A DNA stretch of 64,000 nucleotides from Acinetobacter brisouisimilis (GCF_000368265.1 NZ_KB851219.1:755856-819855); one strand, 5' to 3'. Positions 1-10,400 are shown, numbered from the stretch's first letter. Notes: generated by a model not told the origin, from the sequence alone. Made by a program: numbers and translations.

Positions 1-265
1 TACTTCAGTTTCAGTGCCACTCAATCCAGAATGGGATAAACAGCTGTTAGATATTTTTCAAAATGCTGATTTTGAAGCCATTGAAAAAATGACTGAAGCC
101 GATATCCGTCGTGAGGGTGGACGTGGTGGACAAGAGATTCGTGCATGGATCGCCGCTTTTGCAGCGCTTTCAGCATTGGGTGACTATGAAATGAAAGTTC
201 ATTGTTATGAAGCCATTTCAGAATGGATTGCGGGTTTTGGCATTGTCACAGCCAATTTGAAATAA
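1..265 (+). CDS. Extradiol ring-cleavage dioxygenase, LigB-type (C-terminal part)
   Basis: The frame is open from the left edge, so this is the last ~87 residues of a longer protein. The tail matches the C-terminus of class III (LigB/protocatechuate 4,5-dioxygenase-like) enzymes: an REGGRGGQEIRAWIAA segment, equivalent to the family GGHEIR-W-AA helix, followed by a YEAISEWIAGFG tail. These Fe(II) enzymes open catecholic rings in the cytoplasm. The metal-binding residues lie upstream of the window and cannot be checked. A ferredoxin reductase follows after 12 nt, which fits an aromatic-degradation operon. A GTG at 14 is in frame but is unlikely to be the real start. The family is fairly clear; the substrate is unknown. 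Confidence 0.72.
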   Translation, partial: TSVSVPLNPEWDKQLLDIFQNADFEAIEKMTEADIRREGGRGGQEIRAWIAAFAALSALGDYEMKVHCYEAISEWIAGFGIVTANLK

Positions 266-277
266 AGGACAAAACAG

Positions 278-1501
278 ATGAGTATTCAAACCATTGTGAT
301 TGTAGGCGCAGGTCAAGCGGGCGCAAGTGCAATTTTAGAGTTACGCGCACAGCAATTTTCTGGTGAAATTATTTTGATCGGTGATGAACCTCATCTACCG
401 TATGAACGTCCACCGCTATCTAAAGATGCAATTTTGCAGCCAGAACAAACCAAGCTGGAAATTCTCTCTGAACAAAAACTTGCCGAACTCAATGTCAAAG
501 TGATTCGCAATAACGCTGTAGTTAAACTTCAGCCTGAATCACATCAGCTTGTTTTACAAAGTGGTGATGTGATTCATTATGACAAATTACTATTGGCAAC
601 AGGTGGTTCGGCACGCCGTTTACCGATGTTAGATGCTCTAGGTCAACATGTTTATACTTTACGGAATCTTGAAGATTCACAGAAACTGATTCCTGTATTA
701 CAAGCTGAAAAACGCATCTTGATCGTGGGTGGCGGTGTAATCGGTTTAGAGTTGGCTTCTAGTGCACGTGCAAAAGGCTGTCAGGTCACAGTGCTTGAAC
801 AGGGCGCAATGGTCATGGGCCGTTGTTCTCCACTCAATCTGAGTCAATTTTTACTGCAACAACATCAACGTGCTGGCATTGAAATTCAACTGAATACCAA
901 ACTGGTGCAGGCTGAATTACGTGACCAAGAAGTGATTCTCACCTTAGAAAATGGTCAGCAGTTGACGGGTGATGCTGTCATTTACGGAATTGGGATCGTA
1001 CCTAATGCTGATTTAGCGCGTGAAGCAGGTCTCGATGTCGATTTTGCCATTCAAGTCAATCAGTATTGCCAAACCTCTGATCCTGATATTTATGCTGCTG
1101 GTGATGTTGCAACCCAGTTGGTCGAAGATGGGCAATATCGTCGTATTGAAACTTGGGAAAATGCCAACAAGCAAGCGGGAATTTTTGCGCGTCATATCAT
1201 GGGCAATCCATTGGCGCAGCAAACTCCTGCTTGGTTCTGGACAGACCAGCTTGATATGAACTTTCAGTTTGCTGGCGATATGACGGCTACAGAATGGCAT
1301 ATTCGTGGTGAAATGGATATTGAGCAGGGTAAAAATGCCAGCTTTGTGATGTTTGGCACGCGCAACGGAATTCTGGTTGCAGGCATTACTGTCAATCAGG
1401 CAAAAGAAATGCGTCATTTAAAGAAAATGATTGCGAAAGCACAACCGTTTGATGCAGAAACACTGCTGAATCTCGCGATTGATTTACGCAAGGTTGCCTG
1501 A
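278..1501 (+). CDS. FAD-dependent ferredoxin--NAD(P) reductase of an aromatic-ring dioxygenase/oxygenase system
   Basis: This 407-aa cytoplasmic flavoprotein should pass electrons from NAD(P)H to a ferredoxin or rubredoxin partner. It has an N-terminal FAD dinucleotide fold (VIVGAGQAGASA, residues ~7-18), a second Rossmann motif for NAD (ILIVGGGVIGLELA, ~147-160), the YAAGDVA FAD-ribityl motif near residue 271, and a C-terminal Reductase_C domain starting around PAWFWTDQ. Length and order match the HcaD/BphA4/putidaredoxin-reductase family. An AAAGGA ribosome site precedes the ATG. It sits just after the extradiol dioxygenase fragment and ahead of a strong hairpin, so it is probably the last gene of an aromatic catabolic operon. 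The exact partner oxygenase is outside the window. Confidence 0.85.
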   Translation: MSIQTIVIVGAGQAGASAILELRAQQFSGEIILIGDEPHLPYERPPLSKDAILQPEQTKLEILSEQKLAELNVKVIRNNAVVKLQPESHQLVLQSGDVIHYDKLLLATGGSARRLPMLDALGQHVYTLRNLEDSQKLIPVLQAEKRILIVGGGVIGLELASSARAKGCQVTVLEQGAMVMGRCSPLNLSQFLLQQHQRAGIEIQLNTKLVQAELRDQEVILTLENGQQLTGDAVIYGIGIVPNADLAREAGLDVDFAIQVNQYCQTSDPDIYAAGDVATQLVEDGQYRRIETWENANKQAGIFARHIMGNPLAQQTPAWFWTDQLDMNFQFAGDMTATEWHIRGEMDIEQGKNASFVMFGTRNGILVAGITVNQAKEMRHLKKMIAKAQPFDAETLLNLAIDLRKVA

Positions 1502-1527
1502 GCTCAATCACAACAGGCTTACATGTA

Positions 1528-1559
1528 ATCAACCCATGCTGTTTTAGGCATGGGTTGAT
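1528..1559 (+). terminator. Perfect 12-bp hairpin after the ferredoxin reductase gene
   Basis: The arms at 1528-1539 and 1548-1559 are exact complements around an 8-nt loop. They begin 27 nt after the reductase stop codon and are followed by TGATTTTAT, so the U-tract is weak. The hairpin probably ends the aromatic operon before the EamA gene. Confidence 0.7.
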
Positions 1560-1579
1560 TGATTTTATGGATATGATTC

Positions 1580-2464
1580 ATGTTTATGTCTAAGGGATCG
1601 ACGTCTTTTACCCACATTGCAATTTATGCGACCCTTGTCCTGATTTGGGCAGCAACGCCACTGGCAATTGTATGGAGTGTGCATCAGGTTTATCCGCTTT
1701 GGGTTTTAATTATTCGCTATGTAGGTGCATCTATTTTGGCGGTTATGTTGCTCATCATCTTTCGTAATCCCTTGCCACTAGATCGTCAGTCACTCACGAG
1801 TTATGTCGCAGGCAGCCTAAATTTAATTGGTGCTCAACTTTTTATTTATCTGGCAGCCCGTTATCTAACTTCAGGATTAATGGCTTTGTTATTTGGGTTA
1901 TCACCGTTAATTTCTGGTCTGGTCGGGCATTTTATTTTAAAAAATCAGCATCTCGTTCTCATACAATGGGGAGGCATGTTGATGGCAGTCTTGGGTTTGA
2001 TTGTAGTGTTTGCGGATCAAACTGGAAATCAGGTACAACCGATTGGTATCATATTAATTGTCATCAGTATTATTTCTTATATTAGTTCTATATTTTGGGT
2101 CAAGCATATTGCAGCGCCACTAACGCCGATATCACAGGCTACAGGCTCCTTGCTGGTTTCAGCATTGGCATCTTTACTGTTGATTCCTTTTATTTATCAG
2201 CATATGCCACACCACCTTCCTGACTTACACAGCATGCTTGGCTTTGCATTTACAATATTATTTTCATCTATTATTGCGATGCTGTGCTATTTTTGGCTGA
2301 TTCGGGAATTAAAACCTTCAACCATTGCCTTGAGTAATGTGATTACACCGATTATTGCTTTAACTTTAGGTGCGGTATTTAACCATGAACAACTTAATGT
2401 AAGTGCATGGTTTGGTGTAATACTGGTGGTGATCGGGATTCTTTGTTATTTCAGAAAAACCTAG
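1580..2464 (+). CDS. EamA/DMT-family inner-membrane transporter
   Basis: This 294-aa protein is almost entirely hydrophobic, with about ten membrane segments. It is arranged as two EamA repeats, each ending in a glycine-rich helix (MAVLGLIVVFAD near residue 137 and VILVVIGILCYF at the C-terminus). The second repeat carries the typical NVITPIIALTLGAVFNHE segment. DMT proteins export or import small metabolites, and the substrate cannot be read from sequence. A second in-frame ATG two codons downstream (1586) is an equally possible start because neither has a strong ribosome site. A hairpin separates it from the aromatic operon, so co-regulation is not certain. Confidence 0.82.
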   Translation: MFMSKGSTSFTHIAIYATLVLIWAATPLAIVWSVHQVYPLWVLIIRYVGASILAVMLLIIFRNPLPLDRQSLTSYVAGSLNLIGAQLFIYLAARYLTSGLMALLFGLSPLISGLVGHFILKNQHLVLIQWGGMLMAVLGLIVVFADQTGNQVQPIGIILIVISIISYISSIFWVKHIAAPLTPISQATGSLLVSALASLLLIPFIYQHMPHHLPDLHSMLGFAFTILFSSIIAMLCYFWLIRELKPSTIALSNVITPIIALTLGAVFNHEQLNVSAWFGVILVVIGILCYFRKT

Positions 2465-3386
2465 CTTGATTTAATGATTATGGTGGACTGATAAAAGCTG
2501 TTTAATCATCAAAACATAGAAAATTGTCCCCGCTATTGCTAAATATTTGTTGATACAGTAGCGGGAAATTTCTGCTTTTTATCTATCTATTTGATCTAGT
2601 AGCTTACCAAGCATAAACCCCGATTTTTCTGAAGCTAAACAATGATCGAGAATGCAGAATCGCGATCATTCACTTCTATCTATAAATTTCTTTCATCCTG
2701 ATTTACACATTCTTTGCCTGTCTTTCACAGGGAGCGACAGCCTAAGCCCAAGAAGTTTGATGTAAATTGGTTATCAAAATAAAAATAGCGATTAAACAAT
2801 TGGTAAAATAATGAAGAATTTTTAAAAAACTAACTGATTGAATTAATTTGTTTTTTAAAAAATCTTTGATTTTTATTGTCTTGGTGCATAAAATTGAGTT
2901 ATGCTAAAACTTGTTTATTGTTTAGCCAATTATGTGAAATGTGGTAACTGTGCTTTTAAAAACACGACTTGAGGCATGCTTTTTCGTTGCTCATCAAGTT
3001 TGAAGCAAAACCCTCCCAGAGGGCGAGAAGTGAAAGCTTTACTTGCGAAAAAATGTTTCTATCACAAGATAAAAGTCAAAATACTAAGTTAAATTGGATT
3101 ACTGGAAATGGATTTGACATATAGATTTGATGATTTGCAAATGCGATTTCAAATTTTCTTTATAAGCATGAATTATAGTCGGTTTCCTTTATTATTTTGT
3201 ATTAATCGAATAACACAGTATAAAAAGTGAGTTGATCATCCTCATCATTTTGAATGAAAAAACCTTAAGTTTTATCGTTAAAATAGCTTTATTTTTGATC
3301 GCTTTTTGTACAGGTGTATATTTAAAAGAAATATTTCATATGTAAAATCAGCATGAGGCTAATTTCTTAAACCAATGGAGATTTTA
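2465..3386. other. ~920-bp A+T-rich gap with several inverted repeats, no convincing gene
   Basis: No long reading frame is present. Visible structure: a stem at 2529-2535/2559-2565 extended by AAATT/AATTT, likely the EamA terminator; an 8-bp repeat 2641-2648/2663-2670; ATTTACA/TGTAAAT arms at 2701-2707 and 2761-2767 enclosing CTGTC/GACAG; and an ACTTGA/TCAAGT pair at 2967-2972/2994-2999 followed by CCCTC/GAGGG. The 2941-3060 part is richer in G+C than its flanks. The stretch probably holds the promoter of the c-di-GMP gene and may hold a small RNA. Confidence 0.5.
2521..2571 (+). terminator. Long stem-loop after the EamA transporter gene
   Basis: CCCGCTA (2529-2535) pairs with TAGCGGG (2559-2565). 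The stem is lengthened by AAATT (2521-2525) against AATTT and followed by TCTGCTTTTTATC. The 23-nt loop is long for a terminator, so this may instead be a structured 3' UTR. Confidence 0.4.
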
Positions 3387-5927
3387 ATGGCTAGTCAATT
3401 TATTAGTAAAGATAATAGCCATATATTTCAGCTCATTAGTCAAGGCAATAACCTTAAAATTGTTTTAGAAGCAATTACTGCATGGTTAGAGACTCATATT
3501 CAAGATGCAATTGTTTCAACCATGCTGTATGACCCTTCAATTGAAAAATTATACTTAATTAGTGGTCATCAACATTTTTCTCCTGAATATCAGCAGATGT
3601 TAAAAGCAGTTGTTGTTCATGAGAAAAGTGGCACATGTGGTTCAGCAGCTTTTCATAAGCATTTGGTTATTTCTGAAAATTTAATCACTGATCCTAAATG
3701 GTCACGTCAAAAAGATCTTGTACAAAAAGAAAAACTGACTTCATGTTGGTCAATGCCTGTTCTCGGAACGCGCGGAGAGCTATATGGTACTTTTGCAACT
3801 TACTATAGAACGATTAGAAAGCCTTCAGATATCGAAATTAACCTATTGCAACGAGCTGCTATTTTAGTTTCTCTAACCATTGATATTGATCGCGAAAGAG
3901 AACAAAAATTACTGATAGATGAAAAATATAGTTCATTTTTTAAATATCATCCAGATGCGGTATTTGAAGTAAATCTTGAAGGTTATATCGTTTCTGCAAA
4001 TGTAGCTTCAGAGAAAATAACGGGTTTTTTAGAAAGTGAGATCAAAGGGCAATATTATTTTAATTTTGTACCGGAGACTTCGTTCGAGACTGTAAAAATT
4101 GCTTTTGAACAGAGTCTAAAAGGAGAATCACAACATTATGAATTGCAAGCCTACCATGCTTCAGGAGAGTTACTCTGGCTTGAGATAACAAACTTGCCAA
4201 TTAAGCATAATGAAAGGATTGTTGGTATTTTAGTCATTGCAAAAGATATTACAGCTAAATATCATTATCAAGAACGGGTAAGGCTTCTAGAAAGAGCGAT
4301 ACAAAATAGCACACAAGGTGTAGTGATTGCCCATGCAGATTCAGATATGCCGATTGTATATGTCAACGCTGCATTTTTGGCAATGACGGGTTATGCAGAA
4401 TCCGAAATTATGGGGAAAAATTGTGGTTTTTTAAAAGGCCCAGATACAGATGTCATCACACTAAAAAAAATAAAAAATGCGTTGACGACCAAAACTCAGT
4501 CACAAGTCAAAATTAAAAATTATCGCAAAGATGGCAGCTGGTTTTGGAATCAGTTGACATTAGCGCCTATTTTGGATGATTTGGGTCATTGCACACACTT
4601 TCTTGGAATACAACAAGATGTGACGAAAGAATGCGTAAGTGAAGAATATATTGAATATCAAAAAATGCATGATTATTTGACAGGGTTATTTAATCGCCGT
4701 GCTTTTGATGAATATCTAGAAAAAACGCTAAAAAATATACAAGCCCAAAAAGATTTGTATTTACTTTATATTGACCTCGATGATTTTAGTCCGCTCAATG
4801 AGACCTTGGGTCATATTGTTGGTGATAAATTATTGCAATCTGTTGCAACTAGAATGAAAAATTTCATTCGAGATAAAGACATGTTGAGCCGAATCTCTGG
4901 CGATGAGTTTGCGCTTATTCTTTTAGATTTTAAAACTCCTGATCATGTGGCCGAATTTGCTGAAAGATTACTGAAAAATTTATCAACACCCTTTCAAATA
5001 GATGGTCATAAAATTCATATTACTGCCAGCATAGGGATTGCTAAAAACTGTAGTCAGGTTTATCAAGGCATTCAATTAATCCAGCATGCGATTCTCTCAA
5101 TGCAAGAAGCAAAAAAACAAGGGCGTAATACATGGAATTGGTATCAGGAAAAATATAATGATCTTCCTAAAATAGATTATATAAATTTACGTTTAGACTT
5201 ATCTGAAGCTTTAGAAAAAGCTCAGCTCAATGTGTTTTATCAGCCATTAATCCAACCTAAAACTGGTGAAGTCGCTTCATTAGAGGCTCTTATTCGCTGG
5301 ATTCACCCAGAAAAAGGTTTTATCCCACCAGATGTTTTTATCCCTTTGGCTGAGAGGACAGGACACATTGTTTCAATTGGTCGTTGGGTTTTACAACAAG
5401 CATGTCACGATATTTTTAAGTTAAATAAAAATCGGGAACGGCCTTTGAGTGTATCTGTCAACATTTCACCATTAGAGTTCCATCGAAAGAATTTTTTAAA
5501 TGATTTAGAAGAAATTTTAAATGTGAGCCAACTTCCGCCTCAATTGTTAAAATTAGAAGTGACAGAGGGAATGTTGATTACTGATGTGCAAAAATCGATT
5601 GAAATATTACATGCGATACGTGCTTTAGGTATCAAGGTTTCTCTCGATGATTTTGGTACAGGCTATTCAAGCTTAAGTTATTTACGCCGCCTACCTGTTG
5701 ACCAAATAAAGCTAGATAAAAGCTTTTTTGAAAATTTTCCTATAGATCAACAAGACACTGCTATTGTTAAGTTAATTATCGAAATAGCTCATCAGCTCAA
5801 CTTGGAGGTTGTTGCTGAAGGGATTGAAATCTATGAGCAGGTTAAATTCCTAACAGAATATGAATGTGACATGATTCAGGGTTATTTTTATTCAAAACCT
5901 GTTCCCATAAACCAGTTGAAATTATGA
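3387..5927 (+). CDS. GAF-PAS-PAS-GGDEF-EAL cyclic-di-GMP turnover protein
   Basis: This cytoplasmic multidomain sensor is about 846 aa. It has a GAF domain (~15-165), two PAS domains (~185-295 and ~305-420, the second ending in a PAC-like IQQDVT), GGDEF (~425-590) and EAL (~610-845). The cyclase signature is SGDEF (S504) rather than GGDEF, with an RDKD inhibitory site exactly five residues upstream. The EAL half looks competent: EALIRW, VSVNIS, KLEVTEG, DDFGTGYSS, KLDKSF, VAEGIE and QGY are all present. It may therefore act mainly as a c-di-GMP phosphodiesterase. I chose ATG 3387 because a TGGAG ribosome site lies 6 nt before it and overlaps the alternative ATG at 3375. It stands alone, with no obvious operon partner. 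Confidence 0.88.
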   Translation: MASQFISKDNSHIFQLISQGNNLKIVLEAITAWLETHIQDAIVSTMLYDPSIEKLYLISGHQHFSPEYQQMLKAVVVHEKSGTCGSAAFHKHLVISENLITDPKWSRQKDLVQKEKLTSCWSMPVLGTRGELYGTFATYYRTIRKPSDIEINLLQRAAILVSLTIDIDREREQKLLIDEKYSSFFKYHPDAVFEVNLEGYIVSANVASEKITGFLESEIKGQYYFNFVPETSFETVKIAFEQSLKGESQHYELQAYHASGELLWLEITNLPIKHNERIVGILVIAKDITAKYHYQERVRLLERAIQNSTQGVVIAHADSDMPIVYVNAAFLAMTGYAESEIMGKNCGFLKGPDTDVITLKKIKNALTTKTQSQVKIKNYRKDGSWFWNQLTLAPILDDLGHCTHFLGIQQDVTKECVSEEYIEYQKMHDYLTGLFNRRAFDEYLEKTLKNIQAQKDLYLLYIDLDDFSPLNETLGHIVGDKLLQSVATRMKNFIRDKDMLSRISGDEFALILLDFKTPDHVAEFAERLLKNLSTPFQIDGHKIHITASIGIAKNCSQVYQGIQLIQHAILSMQEAKKQGRNTWNWYQEKYNDLPKIDYINLRLDLSEALEKAQLNVFYQPLIQPKTGEVASLEALIRWIHPEKGFIPPDVFIPLAERTGHIVSIGRWVLQQACHDIFKLNKNRERPLSVSVNISPLEFHRKNFLNDLEEILNVSQLPPQLLKLEVTEGMLITDVQKSIEILHAIRALGIKVSLDDFGTGYSSLSYLRRLPVDQIKLDKSFFENFPIDQQDTAIVKLIIEIAHQLNLEVVAEGIEIYEQVKFLTEYECDMIQGYFYSKPVPINQLKL

Positions 5928-6270
5928 TTTAAGCCATGAATATTCAATTAAAATCTAAATTTTATGGAAAAAGTACTTATGAGGGATTTTTAATAGGATT
6001 TTAAGTGGCTTTAGATTTTTAGAAATATTTGAAAGTATGAGTGATTACCCTATAACTTTAAAAATAATGAACGGTTTTAAATTAGCCTGATAGGTATTTT
6101 GTGTGCTAATTTGAGCCTGAAAATGACTTAAGCAACCAAGAAGAATAATAAAATAAACAGCAGGATCAGAAAAATATTAAAAAGCGAGGAAGGGTGTGGT
6201 TCAGTAAATTTGATATCATGTTGCATCACATGACACAAATTAACTAAATTTTAACGATTAAAATACGGGT
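5928..6270. other. 343-bp gap between convergent genes
   Basis: No gene is seen. An 8-bp inverted repeat (AAATTAGC 6079-6086 with GCTAATTT 6105-6112) may terminate the c-di-GMP gene, although it lacks a T-run. Confidence 0.35.
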
Positions 6271-6501
6271 TTAAATAATAACTCTGTAATTTAATTTAAA
6301 TAACTGATTTACTTCAGTGTAGAAACTTCGGCCATCTAAGTTTAAATCGACTTCAATTCCAGATTCAAGTAATACTCTTTTGCCTACTTCAATTGATTTA
6401 AGTCCAGTACGTGTACTTTGTGTTTTGTTTAAAGGAACGAGTGATACTAAAATTTCTGTACCATTTATAGATTTTGCAATAATGTTATGATTTTGATTCA
6501 A
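6271..6501 (-). CDS. Small protein of unknown function
   Basis: This 76-aa soluble protein starts MNQNHNIIAKSING. It has no cysteines, signal peptide or membrane segment, and its alternating hydrophobic pattern suggests a small beta-rich fold. I do not recognise a family. A GGTG-type ribosome site sits just before the start, and a perfect 11-bp inverted repeat lies 22 nt upstream, where its promoter or operator would be. It is the next gene after the cold-shock gene on the same strand but is separated from it by a terminator. Confidence 0.5.
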   Translation of the reverse strand: MNQNHNIIAKSINGTEILVSLVPLNKTQSTRTGLKSIEVGKRVLLESGIEVDLNLDGRSFYTEVNQLFKLNYRVII

Positions 6502-6522
6502 TGTTACACCGAGTTTTATTTT

Positions 6523-6545
6523 ATTTATTCCATTATGGAATAAAT
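6523..6545. repeat. Perfect 11-bp palindrome with one central base
   Basis: The arms 6523-6533 and 6535-6545 are exact complements around T6534. The position, just upstream of the small minus-strand gene and after the cold-shock terminator, suggests an operator rather than a terminator. There is no adjoining T-run. Confidence 0.5.
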
Positions 6546-6570
6546 ATTAAGATATTTTAGATTTTTGGTA

Positions 6571-6600
6571 ATAAAAAAGTACGATGGACGTACTTTTTTA
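6571..6600 (-). terminator. Terminator of the cold-shock gene
   Basis: GTACG/CGTAC arms (6579-6583 and 6589-6593) are flanked by an A-run and a T-run, so the element can terminate in both directions. It begins about 16 nt past the cold-shock stop codon. Confidence 0.8.
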
Positions 6601-6615
6601 TTTTATTAAATATTA

Positions 6616-6831
6616 TTATAGAGCAACAATATTTACAGCATTTGGGCCTTTTTGACCTTGAACGATGCTGAATGATACTTGTTGACCTTCAAATAAAGTT
6701 TTGAAACCAGAATTAGCGATTTCACTAAAATGAGCAAATACGTCTGGACCAGATTCTTGTTGAATGAAACCAAAACCTTTAGTTTCGTTAAACCACTTTA
6801 CTGTACCAGTTACTGTATTAGAATTAGACAT
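6616..6831 (-). CDS. CspA-family cold-shock protein
   Basis: This 71-aa single-domain OB-fold protein binds single-stranded RNA/DNA and melts RNA structure. RNP1 is seen in KGFGFIQ (~19-25) and RNP2 in DVFAHFS (~30-36), along with the opening [12 protein letters not shown] longer frame reaches 6864, but MSNSNT at 6831 gives the family's normal length and has an AGG ribosome site. The upstream 6832-7000 region is long and A+T-rich, consistent with the long leaders of csp genes. It is followed by its own terminator and is monocistronic. Confidence 0.93.
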   Translation of the reverse strand: MSNSNTVTGTVKWFNETKGFGFIQQESGPDVFAHFSEIANSGFKTLFEGQQVSFSIVQGQKGPNAVNIVAL

Positions 6832-7493
6832 AATATACCTATGAGTTTTAAGAGTTTTAGCCATTTCGAAATTTAAATGACTATTTCTAACTTTGAAAAA
6901 TAATAAGGATTGAGCTTAAGATCTTAAAAAAAACGGAGGATTATGACTAAAACTACGATACTTAAAGAAGATTTACTAAACAATACTTTTTTTCTAGTTA
7001 GGTTAACTATACATGAAATAAAATTGTATGCAAGCTTTTTTTATATGTGCTATTTGTTTATTTTATTAAATAATTTAAAACAAGAATGATTTCTAGGGTG
7101 CATTATCAGGATTAAATCTAACTTTTCAACCAGTTGGAAATATAAAAAAGTATAAATCATGAGAAAATAGAATCCGAATAACAGTCAACAGAAGTCTTGA
7201 GCTGAACAGTTTATCTGTCTTGAAATTAGATCTGCATCTTCTTCCACATTGCCAATATTTGACGTTTTTTATCCTAAATTAATTTTTCTGTTTAAAGTAT
7301 CAATTATTTTTAAAAGCGAAGCGCTGTAAGAACTGAATTTGGTTGAGTCATTGAATCTGTTTTTTACTACTTTTTGTGTAACGAACATCAGCAAATTTTG
7401 AAGATTAATCTGAAATTTAATGCAATATTCTGAACAGCCTGGAGTAGGCATGATAGTATTTAGCCTATGAAAAACGGACTAAAACTTGATTCC
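6832..7493. other. Divergent intergenic region between the cold-shock gene and mfd
   Basis: About 660 bp, very A+T-rich. It should hold the leader and promoter of the minus-strand cold-shock gene and the promoter of mfd. A 12-nt palindrome TTAAGATCTTAA (6916-6927) lies in the csp leader. A 60-codon minus-strand frame at 7269-7451 has no coding character and is not called. Confidence 0.5.
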
Positions 7494-10400
7494 ATGTCTA
7501 TTTTTACCAAAGAAATTTCTGCACTAAAACTCAATCAATTTAAACAGCATGAAAAACGCTGGGTTGGTGGGCTACTTGGTTCAGCGGGTGCGCTATTATT
7601 TAAAGAAATTGCCGAACAATTTCCGCATTTATTTGTACTGATTGCACGCAACAATCAGCATTTGGCACAGCTAGAAAGTGAACTTGAGTTTTATGGGCTA
7701 AAACCAACTATTTTCCCAGATTGGGAAATTTTGCCTTATGATCGTTTATCTCCGCATCAAGATATTGTCTCAGAACGACTGGCTATTTTAGCCAATATGC
7801 CGCAGCAAGGCATTTTACTGGTTTCAGCATCGACATTTGCCCAGCGCGTTGCACCTATGTCTTGGGTACTCGGTGCGCATTTTGATTTAAAAGTTGGTCA
7901 GAAATTTGACCTAGAACAACAGAAAAAACGTTTGATTCAAGCAGGTTATCAACTGGTTGACACTGTGTATGATCATGGTGAATTTGCGGTGCGCGGCAGC
8001 ATTGTCGATGTTTATGCTTCTGGTCAGGAAGCACCGATCCGGATTGATTTATTTGATGATGAAATTGACACGCTCAAATATTTTGATCCTGAAACCCAGC
8101 GTACCACGCAAACCATTCAGCAATTCCGTATTTTACCCGCTAAAGAATTTCCACTTAAAGAAGCTCGCGCGCTGTTTCGTGAACGTTATGCTGAAAGCTT
8201 TCCAACTGCAAACCCAAAGAAAAACCCAATTTATCAGGATGCGTTAGAAGGAATCGCATCTTCTGGTCTGGAGTTTTATCTACCGTTATTTTTTGAAAAA
8301 ACGGCTATGCAACAGGAAAGTATGCTCAGCAGTTACTTTCCTGAACAGACTATTGTCATCAATACCGATGATCTCGATGAGGGTCTGACCCAGTTCTGGC
8401 AAGATGTGTATAGGCGTTATGAAGATCGACGTCATAATGTTGATCAGCCATTACTGTCGCCTGAAGATTTATTTTTAAACCCACAGCAGATTCTAGAGCA
8501 GGTCAATCATTTCCGCCGTATTGTGGTTTCAGTTGACCCGATTGCTGAAAAGGCAGGGGCGATCAATCTTGCTACCGATGCGCCGCCCAAACTGCCTGTG
8601 GATGCCAAATTAGAACGACCATTTAGCCATGTAAAACATTATGTTGATGCGGTGAGCTACCCTGTGCTGTTGGTTGCGGAAAGTGCAGGGCGGCGTGAAA
8701 CCTTAAAAGATGCTTTGCGTTCAAGCTTTGGCGATATTCCGCAAGTTGACTCGTTTCAGCAGTTTTTAAAAGAACAATATTCGATTGCAATTACCAACGC
8801 GCCTTTAGATCGTGGGTTGGTGATTCATGATCATCTCGCGGTGATTTCCGAAAACCAACTGTATGAACATCGGGTTGTACAGCGTCGCCGTAAGCGTCAG
8901 CAGGAAATTTCTGAAGAATTTCTGGTTCGTAGTTTAACTGAGCTGAGTATTGGTGCACCTGTAGTTCATATTGATCATGGGGTCGGACGTTATGCAGGTT
9001 TGGTGAACTTAACCATTGATAATCAGGAACATGAATTTTTACAGCTTGATTATGCAGATGGCGCGAAAATCTATGTGCCTGTATCGAACCTGAATCTGAT
9101 TAGCCGGTATAGCGGAGGTGATCCAGATTTAGCGCCTTTACATAAACTGGGTAATGACGCATGGAATAAAGCCAAACGTAAGGCACTGGAACAAATTCAT
9201 GATGTCGCTGCTGAACTTTTACATATTCAGGCGCGCCGCCAATCCAAGCCAGGTTTTGGTTTTGAGCTGGATCAGGGCATGTATATGCAGTTTGCCAGTG
9301 GTTTTGCCTATGAGGAAACGCTGGATCAGGCCAATGCTATTGAAGCTACATTATATGACATGCAACAAGCCAAACCGATGGATCGCTTGGTTTGTGGTGA
9401 TGTTGGTTTTGGCAAAACCGAAGTGGCGATGCGTGCAGCATTTGTCGCGGTGCAGAACTCGAAACAGGTTGCGGTACTTGTACCCACCACGCTGTTAGCA
9501 CAGCAGCATTATGAATCATTTAAAGACCGTTTTGCTGACTGGCCGATTCGGATCGAAGTCTTGTCTCGCTTTGGTTCAAGTAAGACCCATCAAAAAGTCA
9601 TTGAAGATATGGCAGAAGGCAAGGTTGATATTGTGATTGGCACGCACAAAATCTTGCAGGAAAATATCCAGTTTAAAGATTTGGGCTTAATGATTGTCGA
9701 TGAAGAACATCGTTTTGGTGTACGCGACAAAGAGCGTATAAAAGCCTTGCGTGCCGATGTGGATATGCTGACCTTGACTGCGACGCCAATTCCACGGACA
9801 TTGAACATGTCATTTAGTGGCATGCGTGATTTATCGATTATTGCCACGCCACCTGCACGCCGTTTGGCGGTGAAAACTTTTGTACAAGAACAGACTGAAG
9901 CCACCATTAAAGAAGCCATTTTGCGTGAATTGCTGCGTGGCGGGCAGGTGTATTTCTTGCACAATGAAGTTGATACCATTGAACGTACGGCAGAAAATCT
10001 CCGTCATTTGGTGCCTGAAGCACGGGTTGCTGTAGCCCATGGGCAAATGCGTGAACGCGAACTGGAACAAGTCATGCAGCAGTTCTATCACAAAGAATAT
10101 AATGTCTTGGTGTGTTCAACCATTGTGGAAACGGGCATTGATGTGCCCAACGCCAATACCATGATTATTGAGCGTGCAGACAAACTCGGGCTAGCTCAGT
10201 TGCATCAGCTGCGTGGTCGTGTGGGTCGATCACATCATCAAGCCTATGCCTACCTCATGGTACCTTCACTTAAAGGTTTAAAAGGCGATGCCGAAAAACG
10301 CCTGGATGCCATTCAGCGTGCATCGACTTTGGGTGCTGGCTTTATGTTGGCAACCGAAGATCTGGAAATCCGTGGTGCAGGTGAACTGTTGGGTGAAAAA

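Noticed and set aside
2976..3092. 38-codon frame in the gap before the c-di-GMP gene
   Set aside because: GAGG is only 1 nt before the ATG, and the stretch coincides with a hairpin-rich island, so coding is not supported.
2941..3386. Possible c-di-GMP riboswitch upstream of the GGDEF-EAL gene
   Set aside because: I could not find the GEMM core sequence or its paired helices; only unrelated short stems are present.
7269..7451. 60-codon minus-strand frame upstream of mfd
   Set aside because: No ribosome site, odd composition for a protein, and it lies across the likely mfd promoter.
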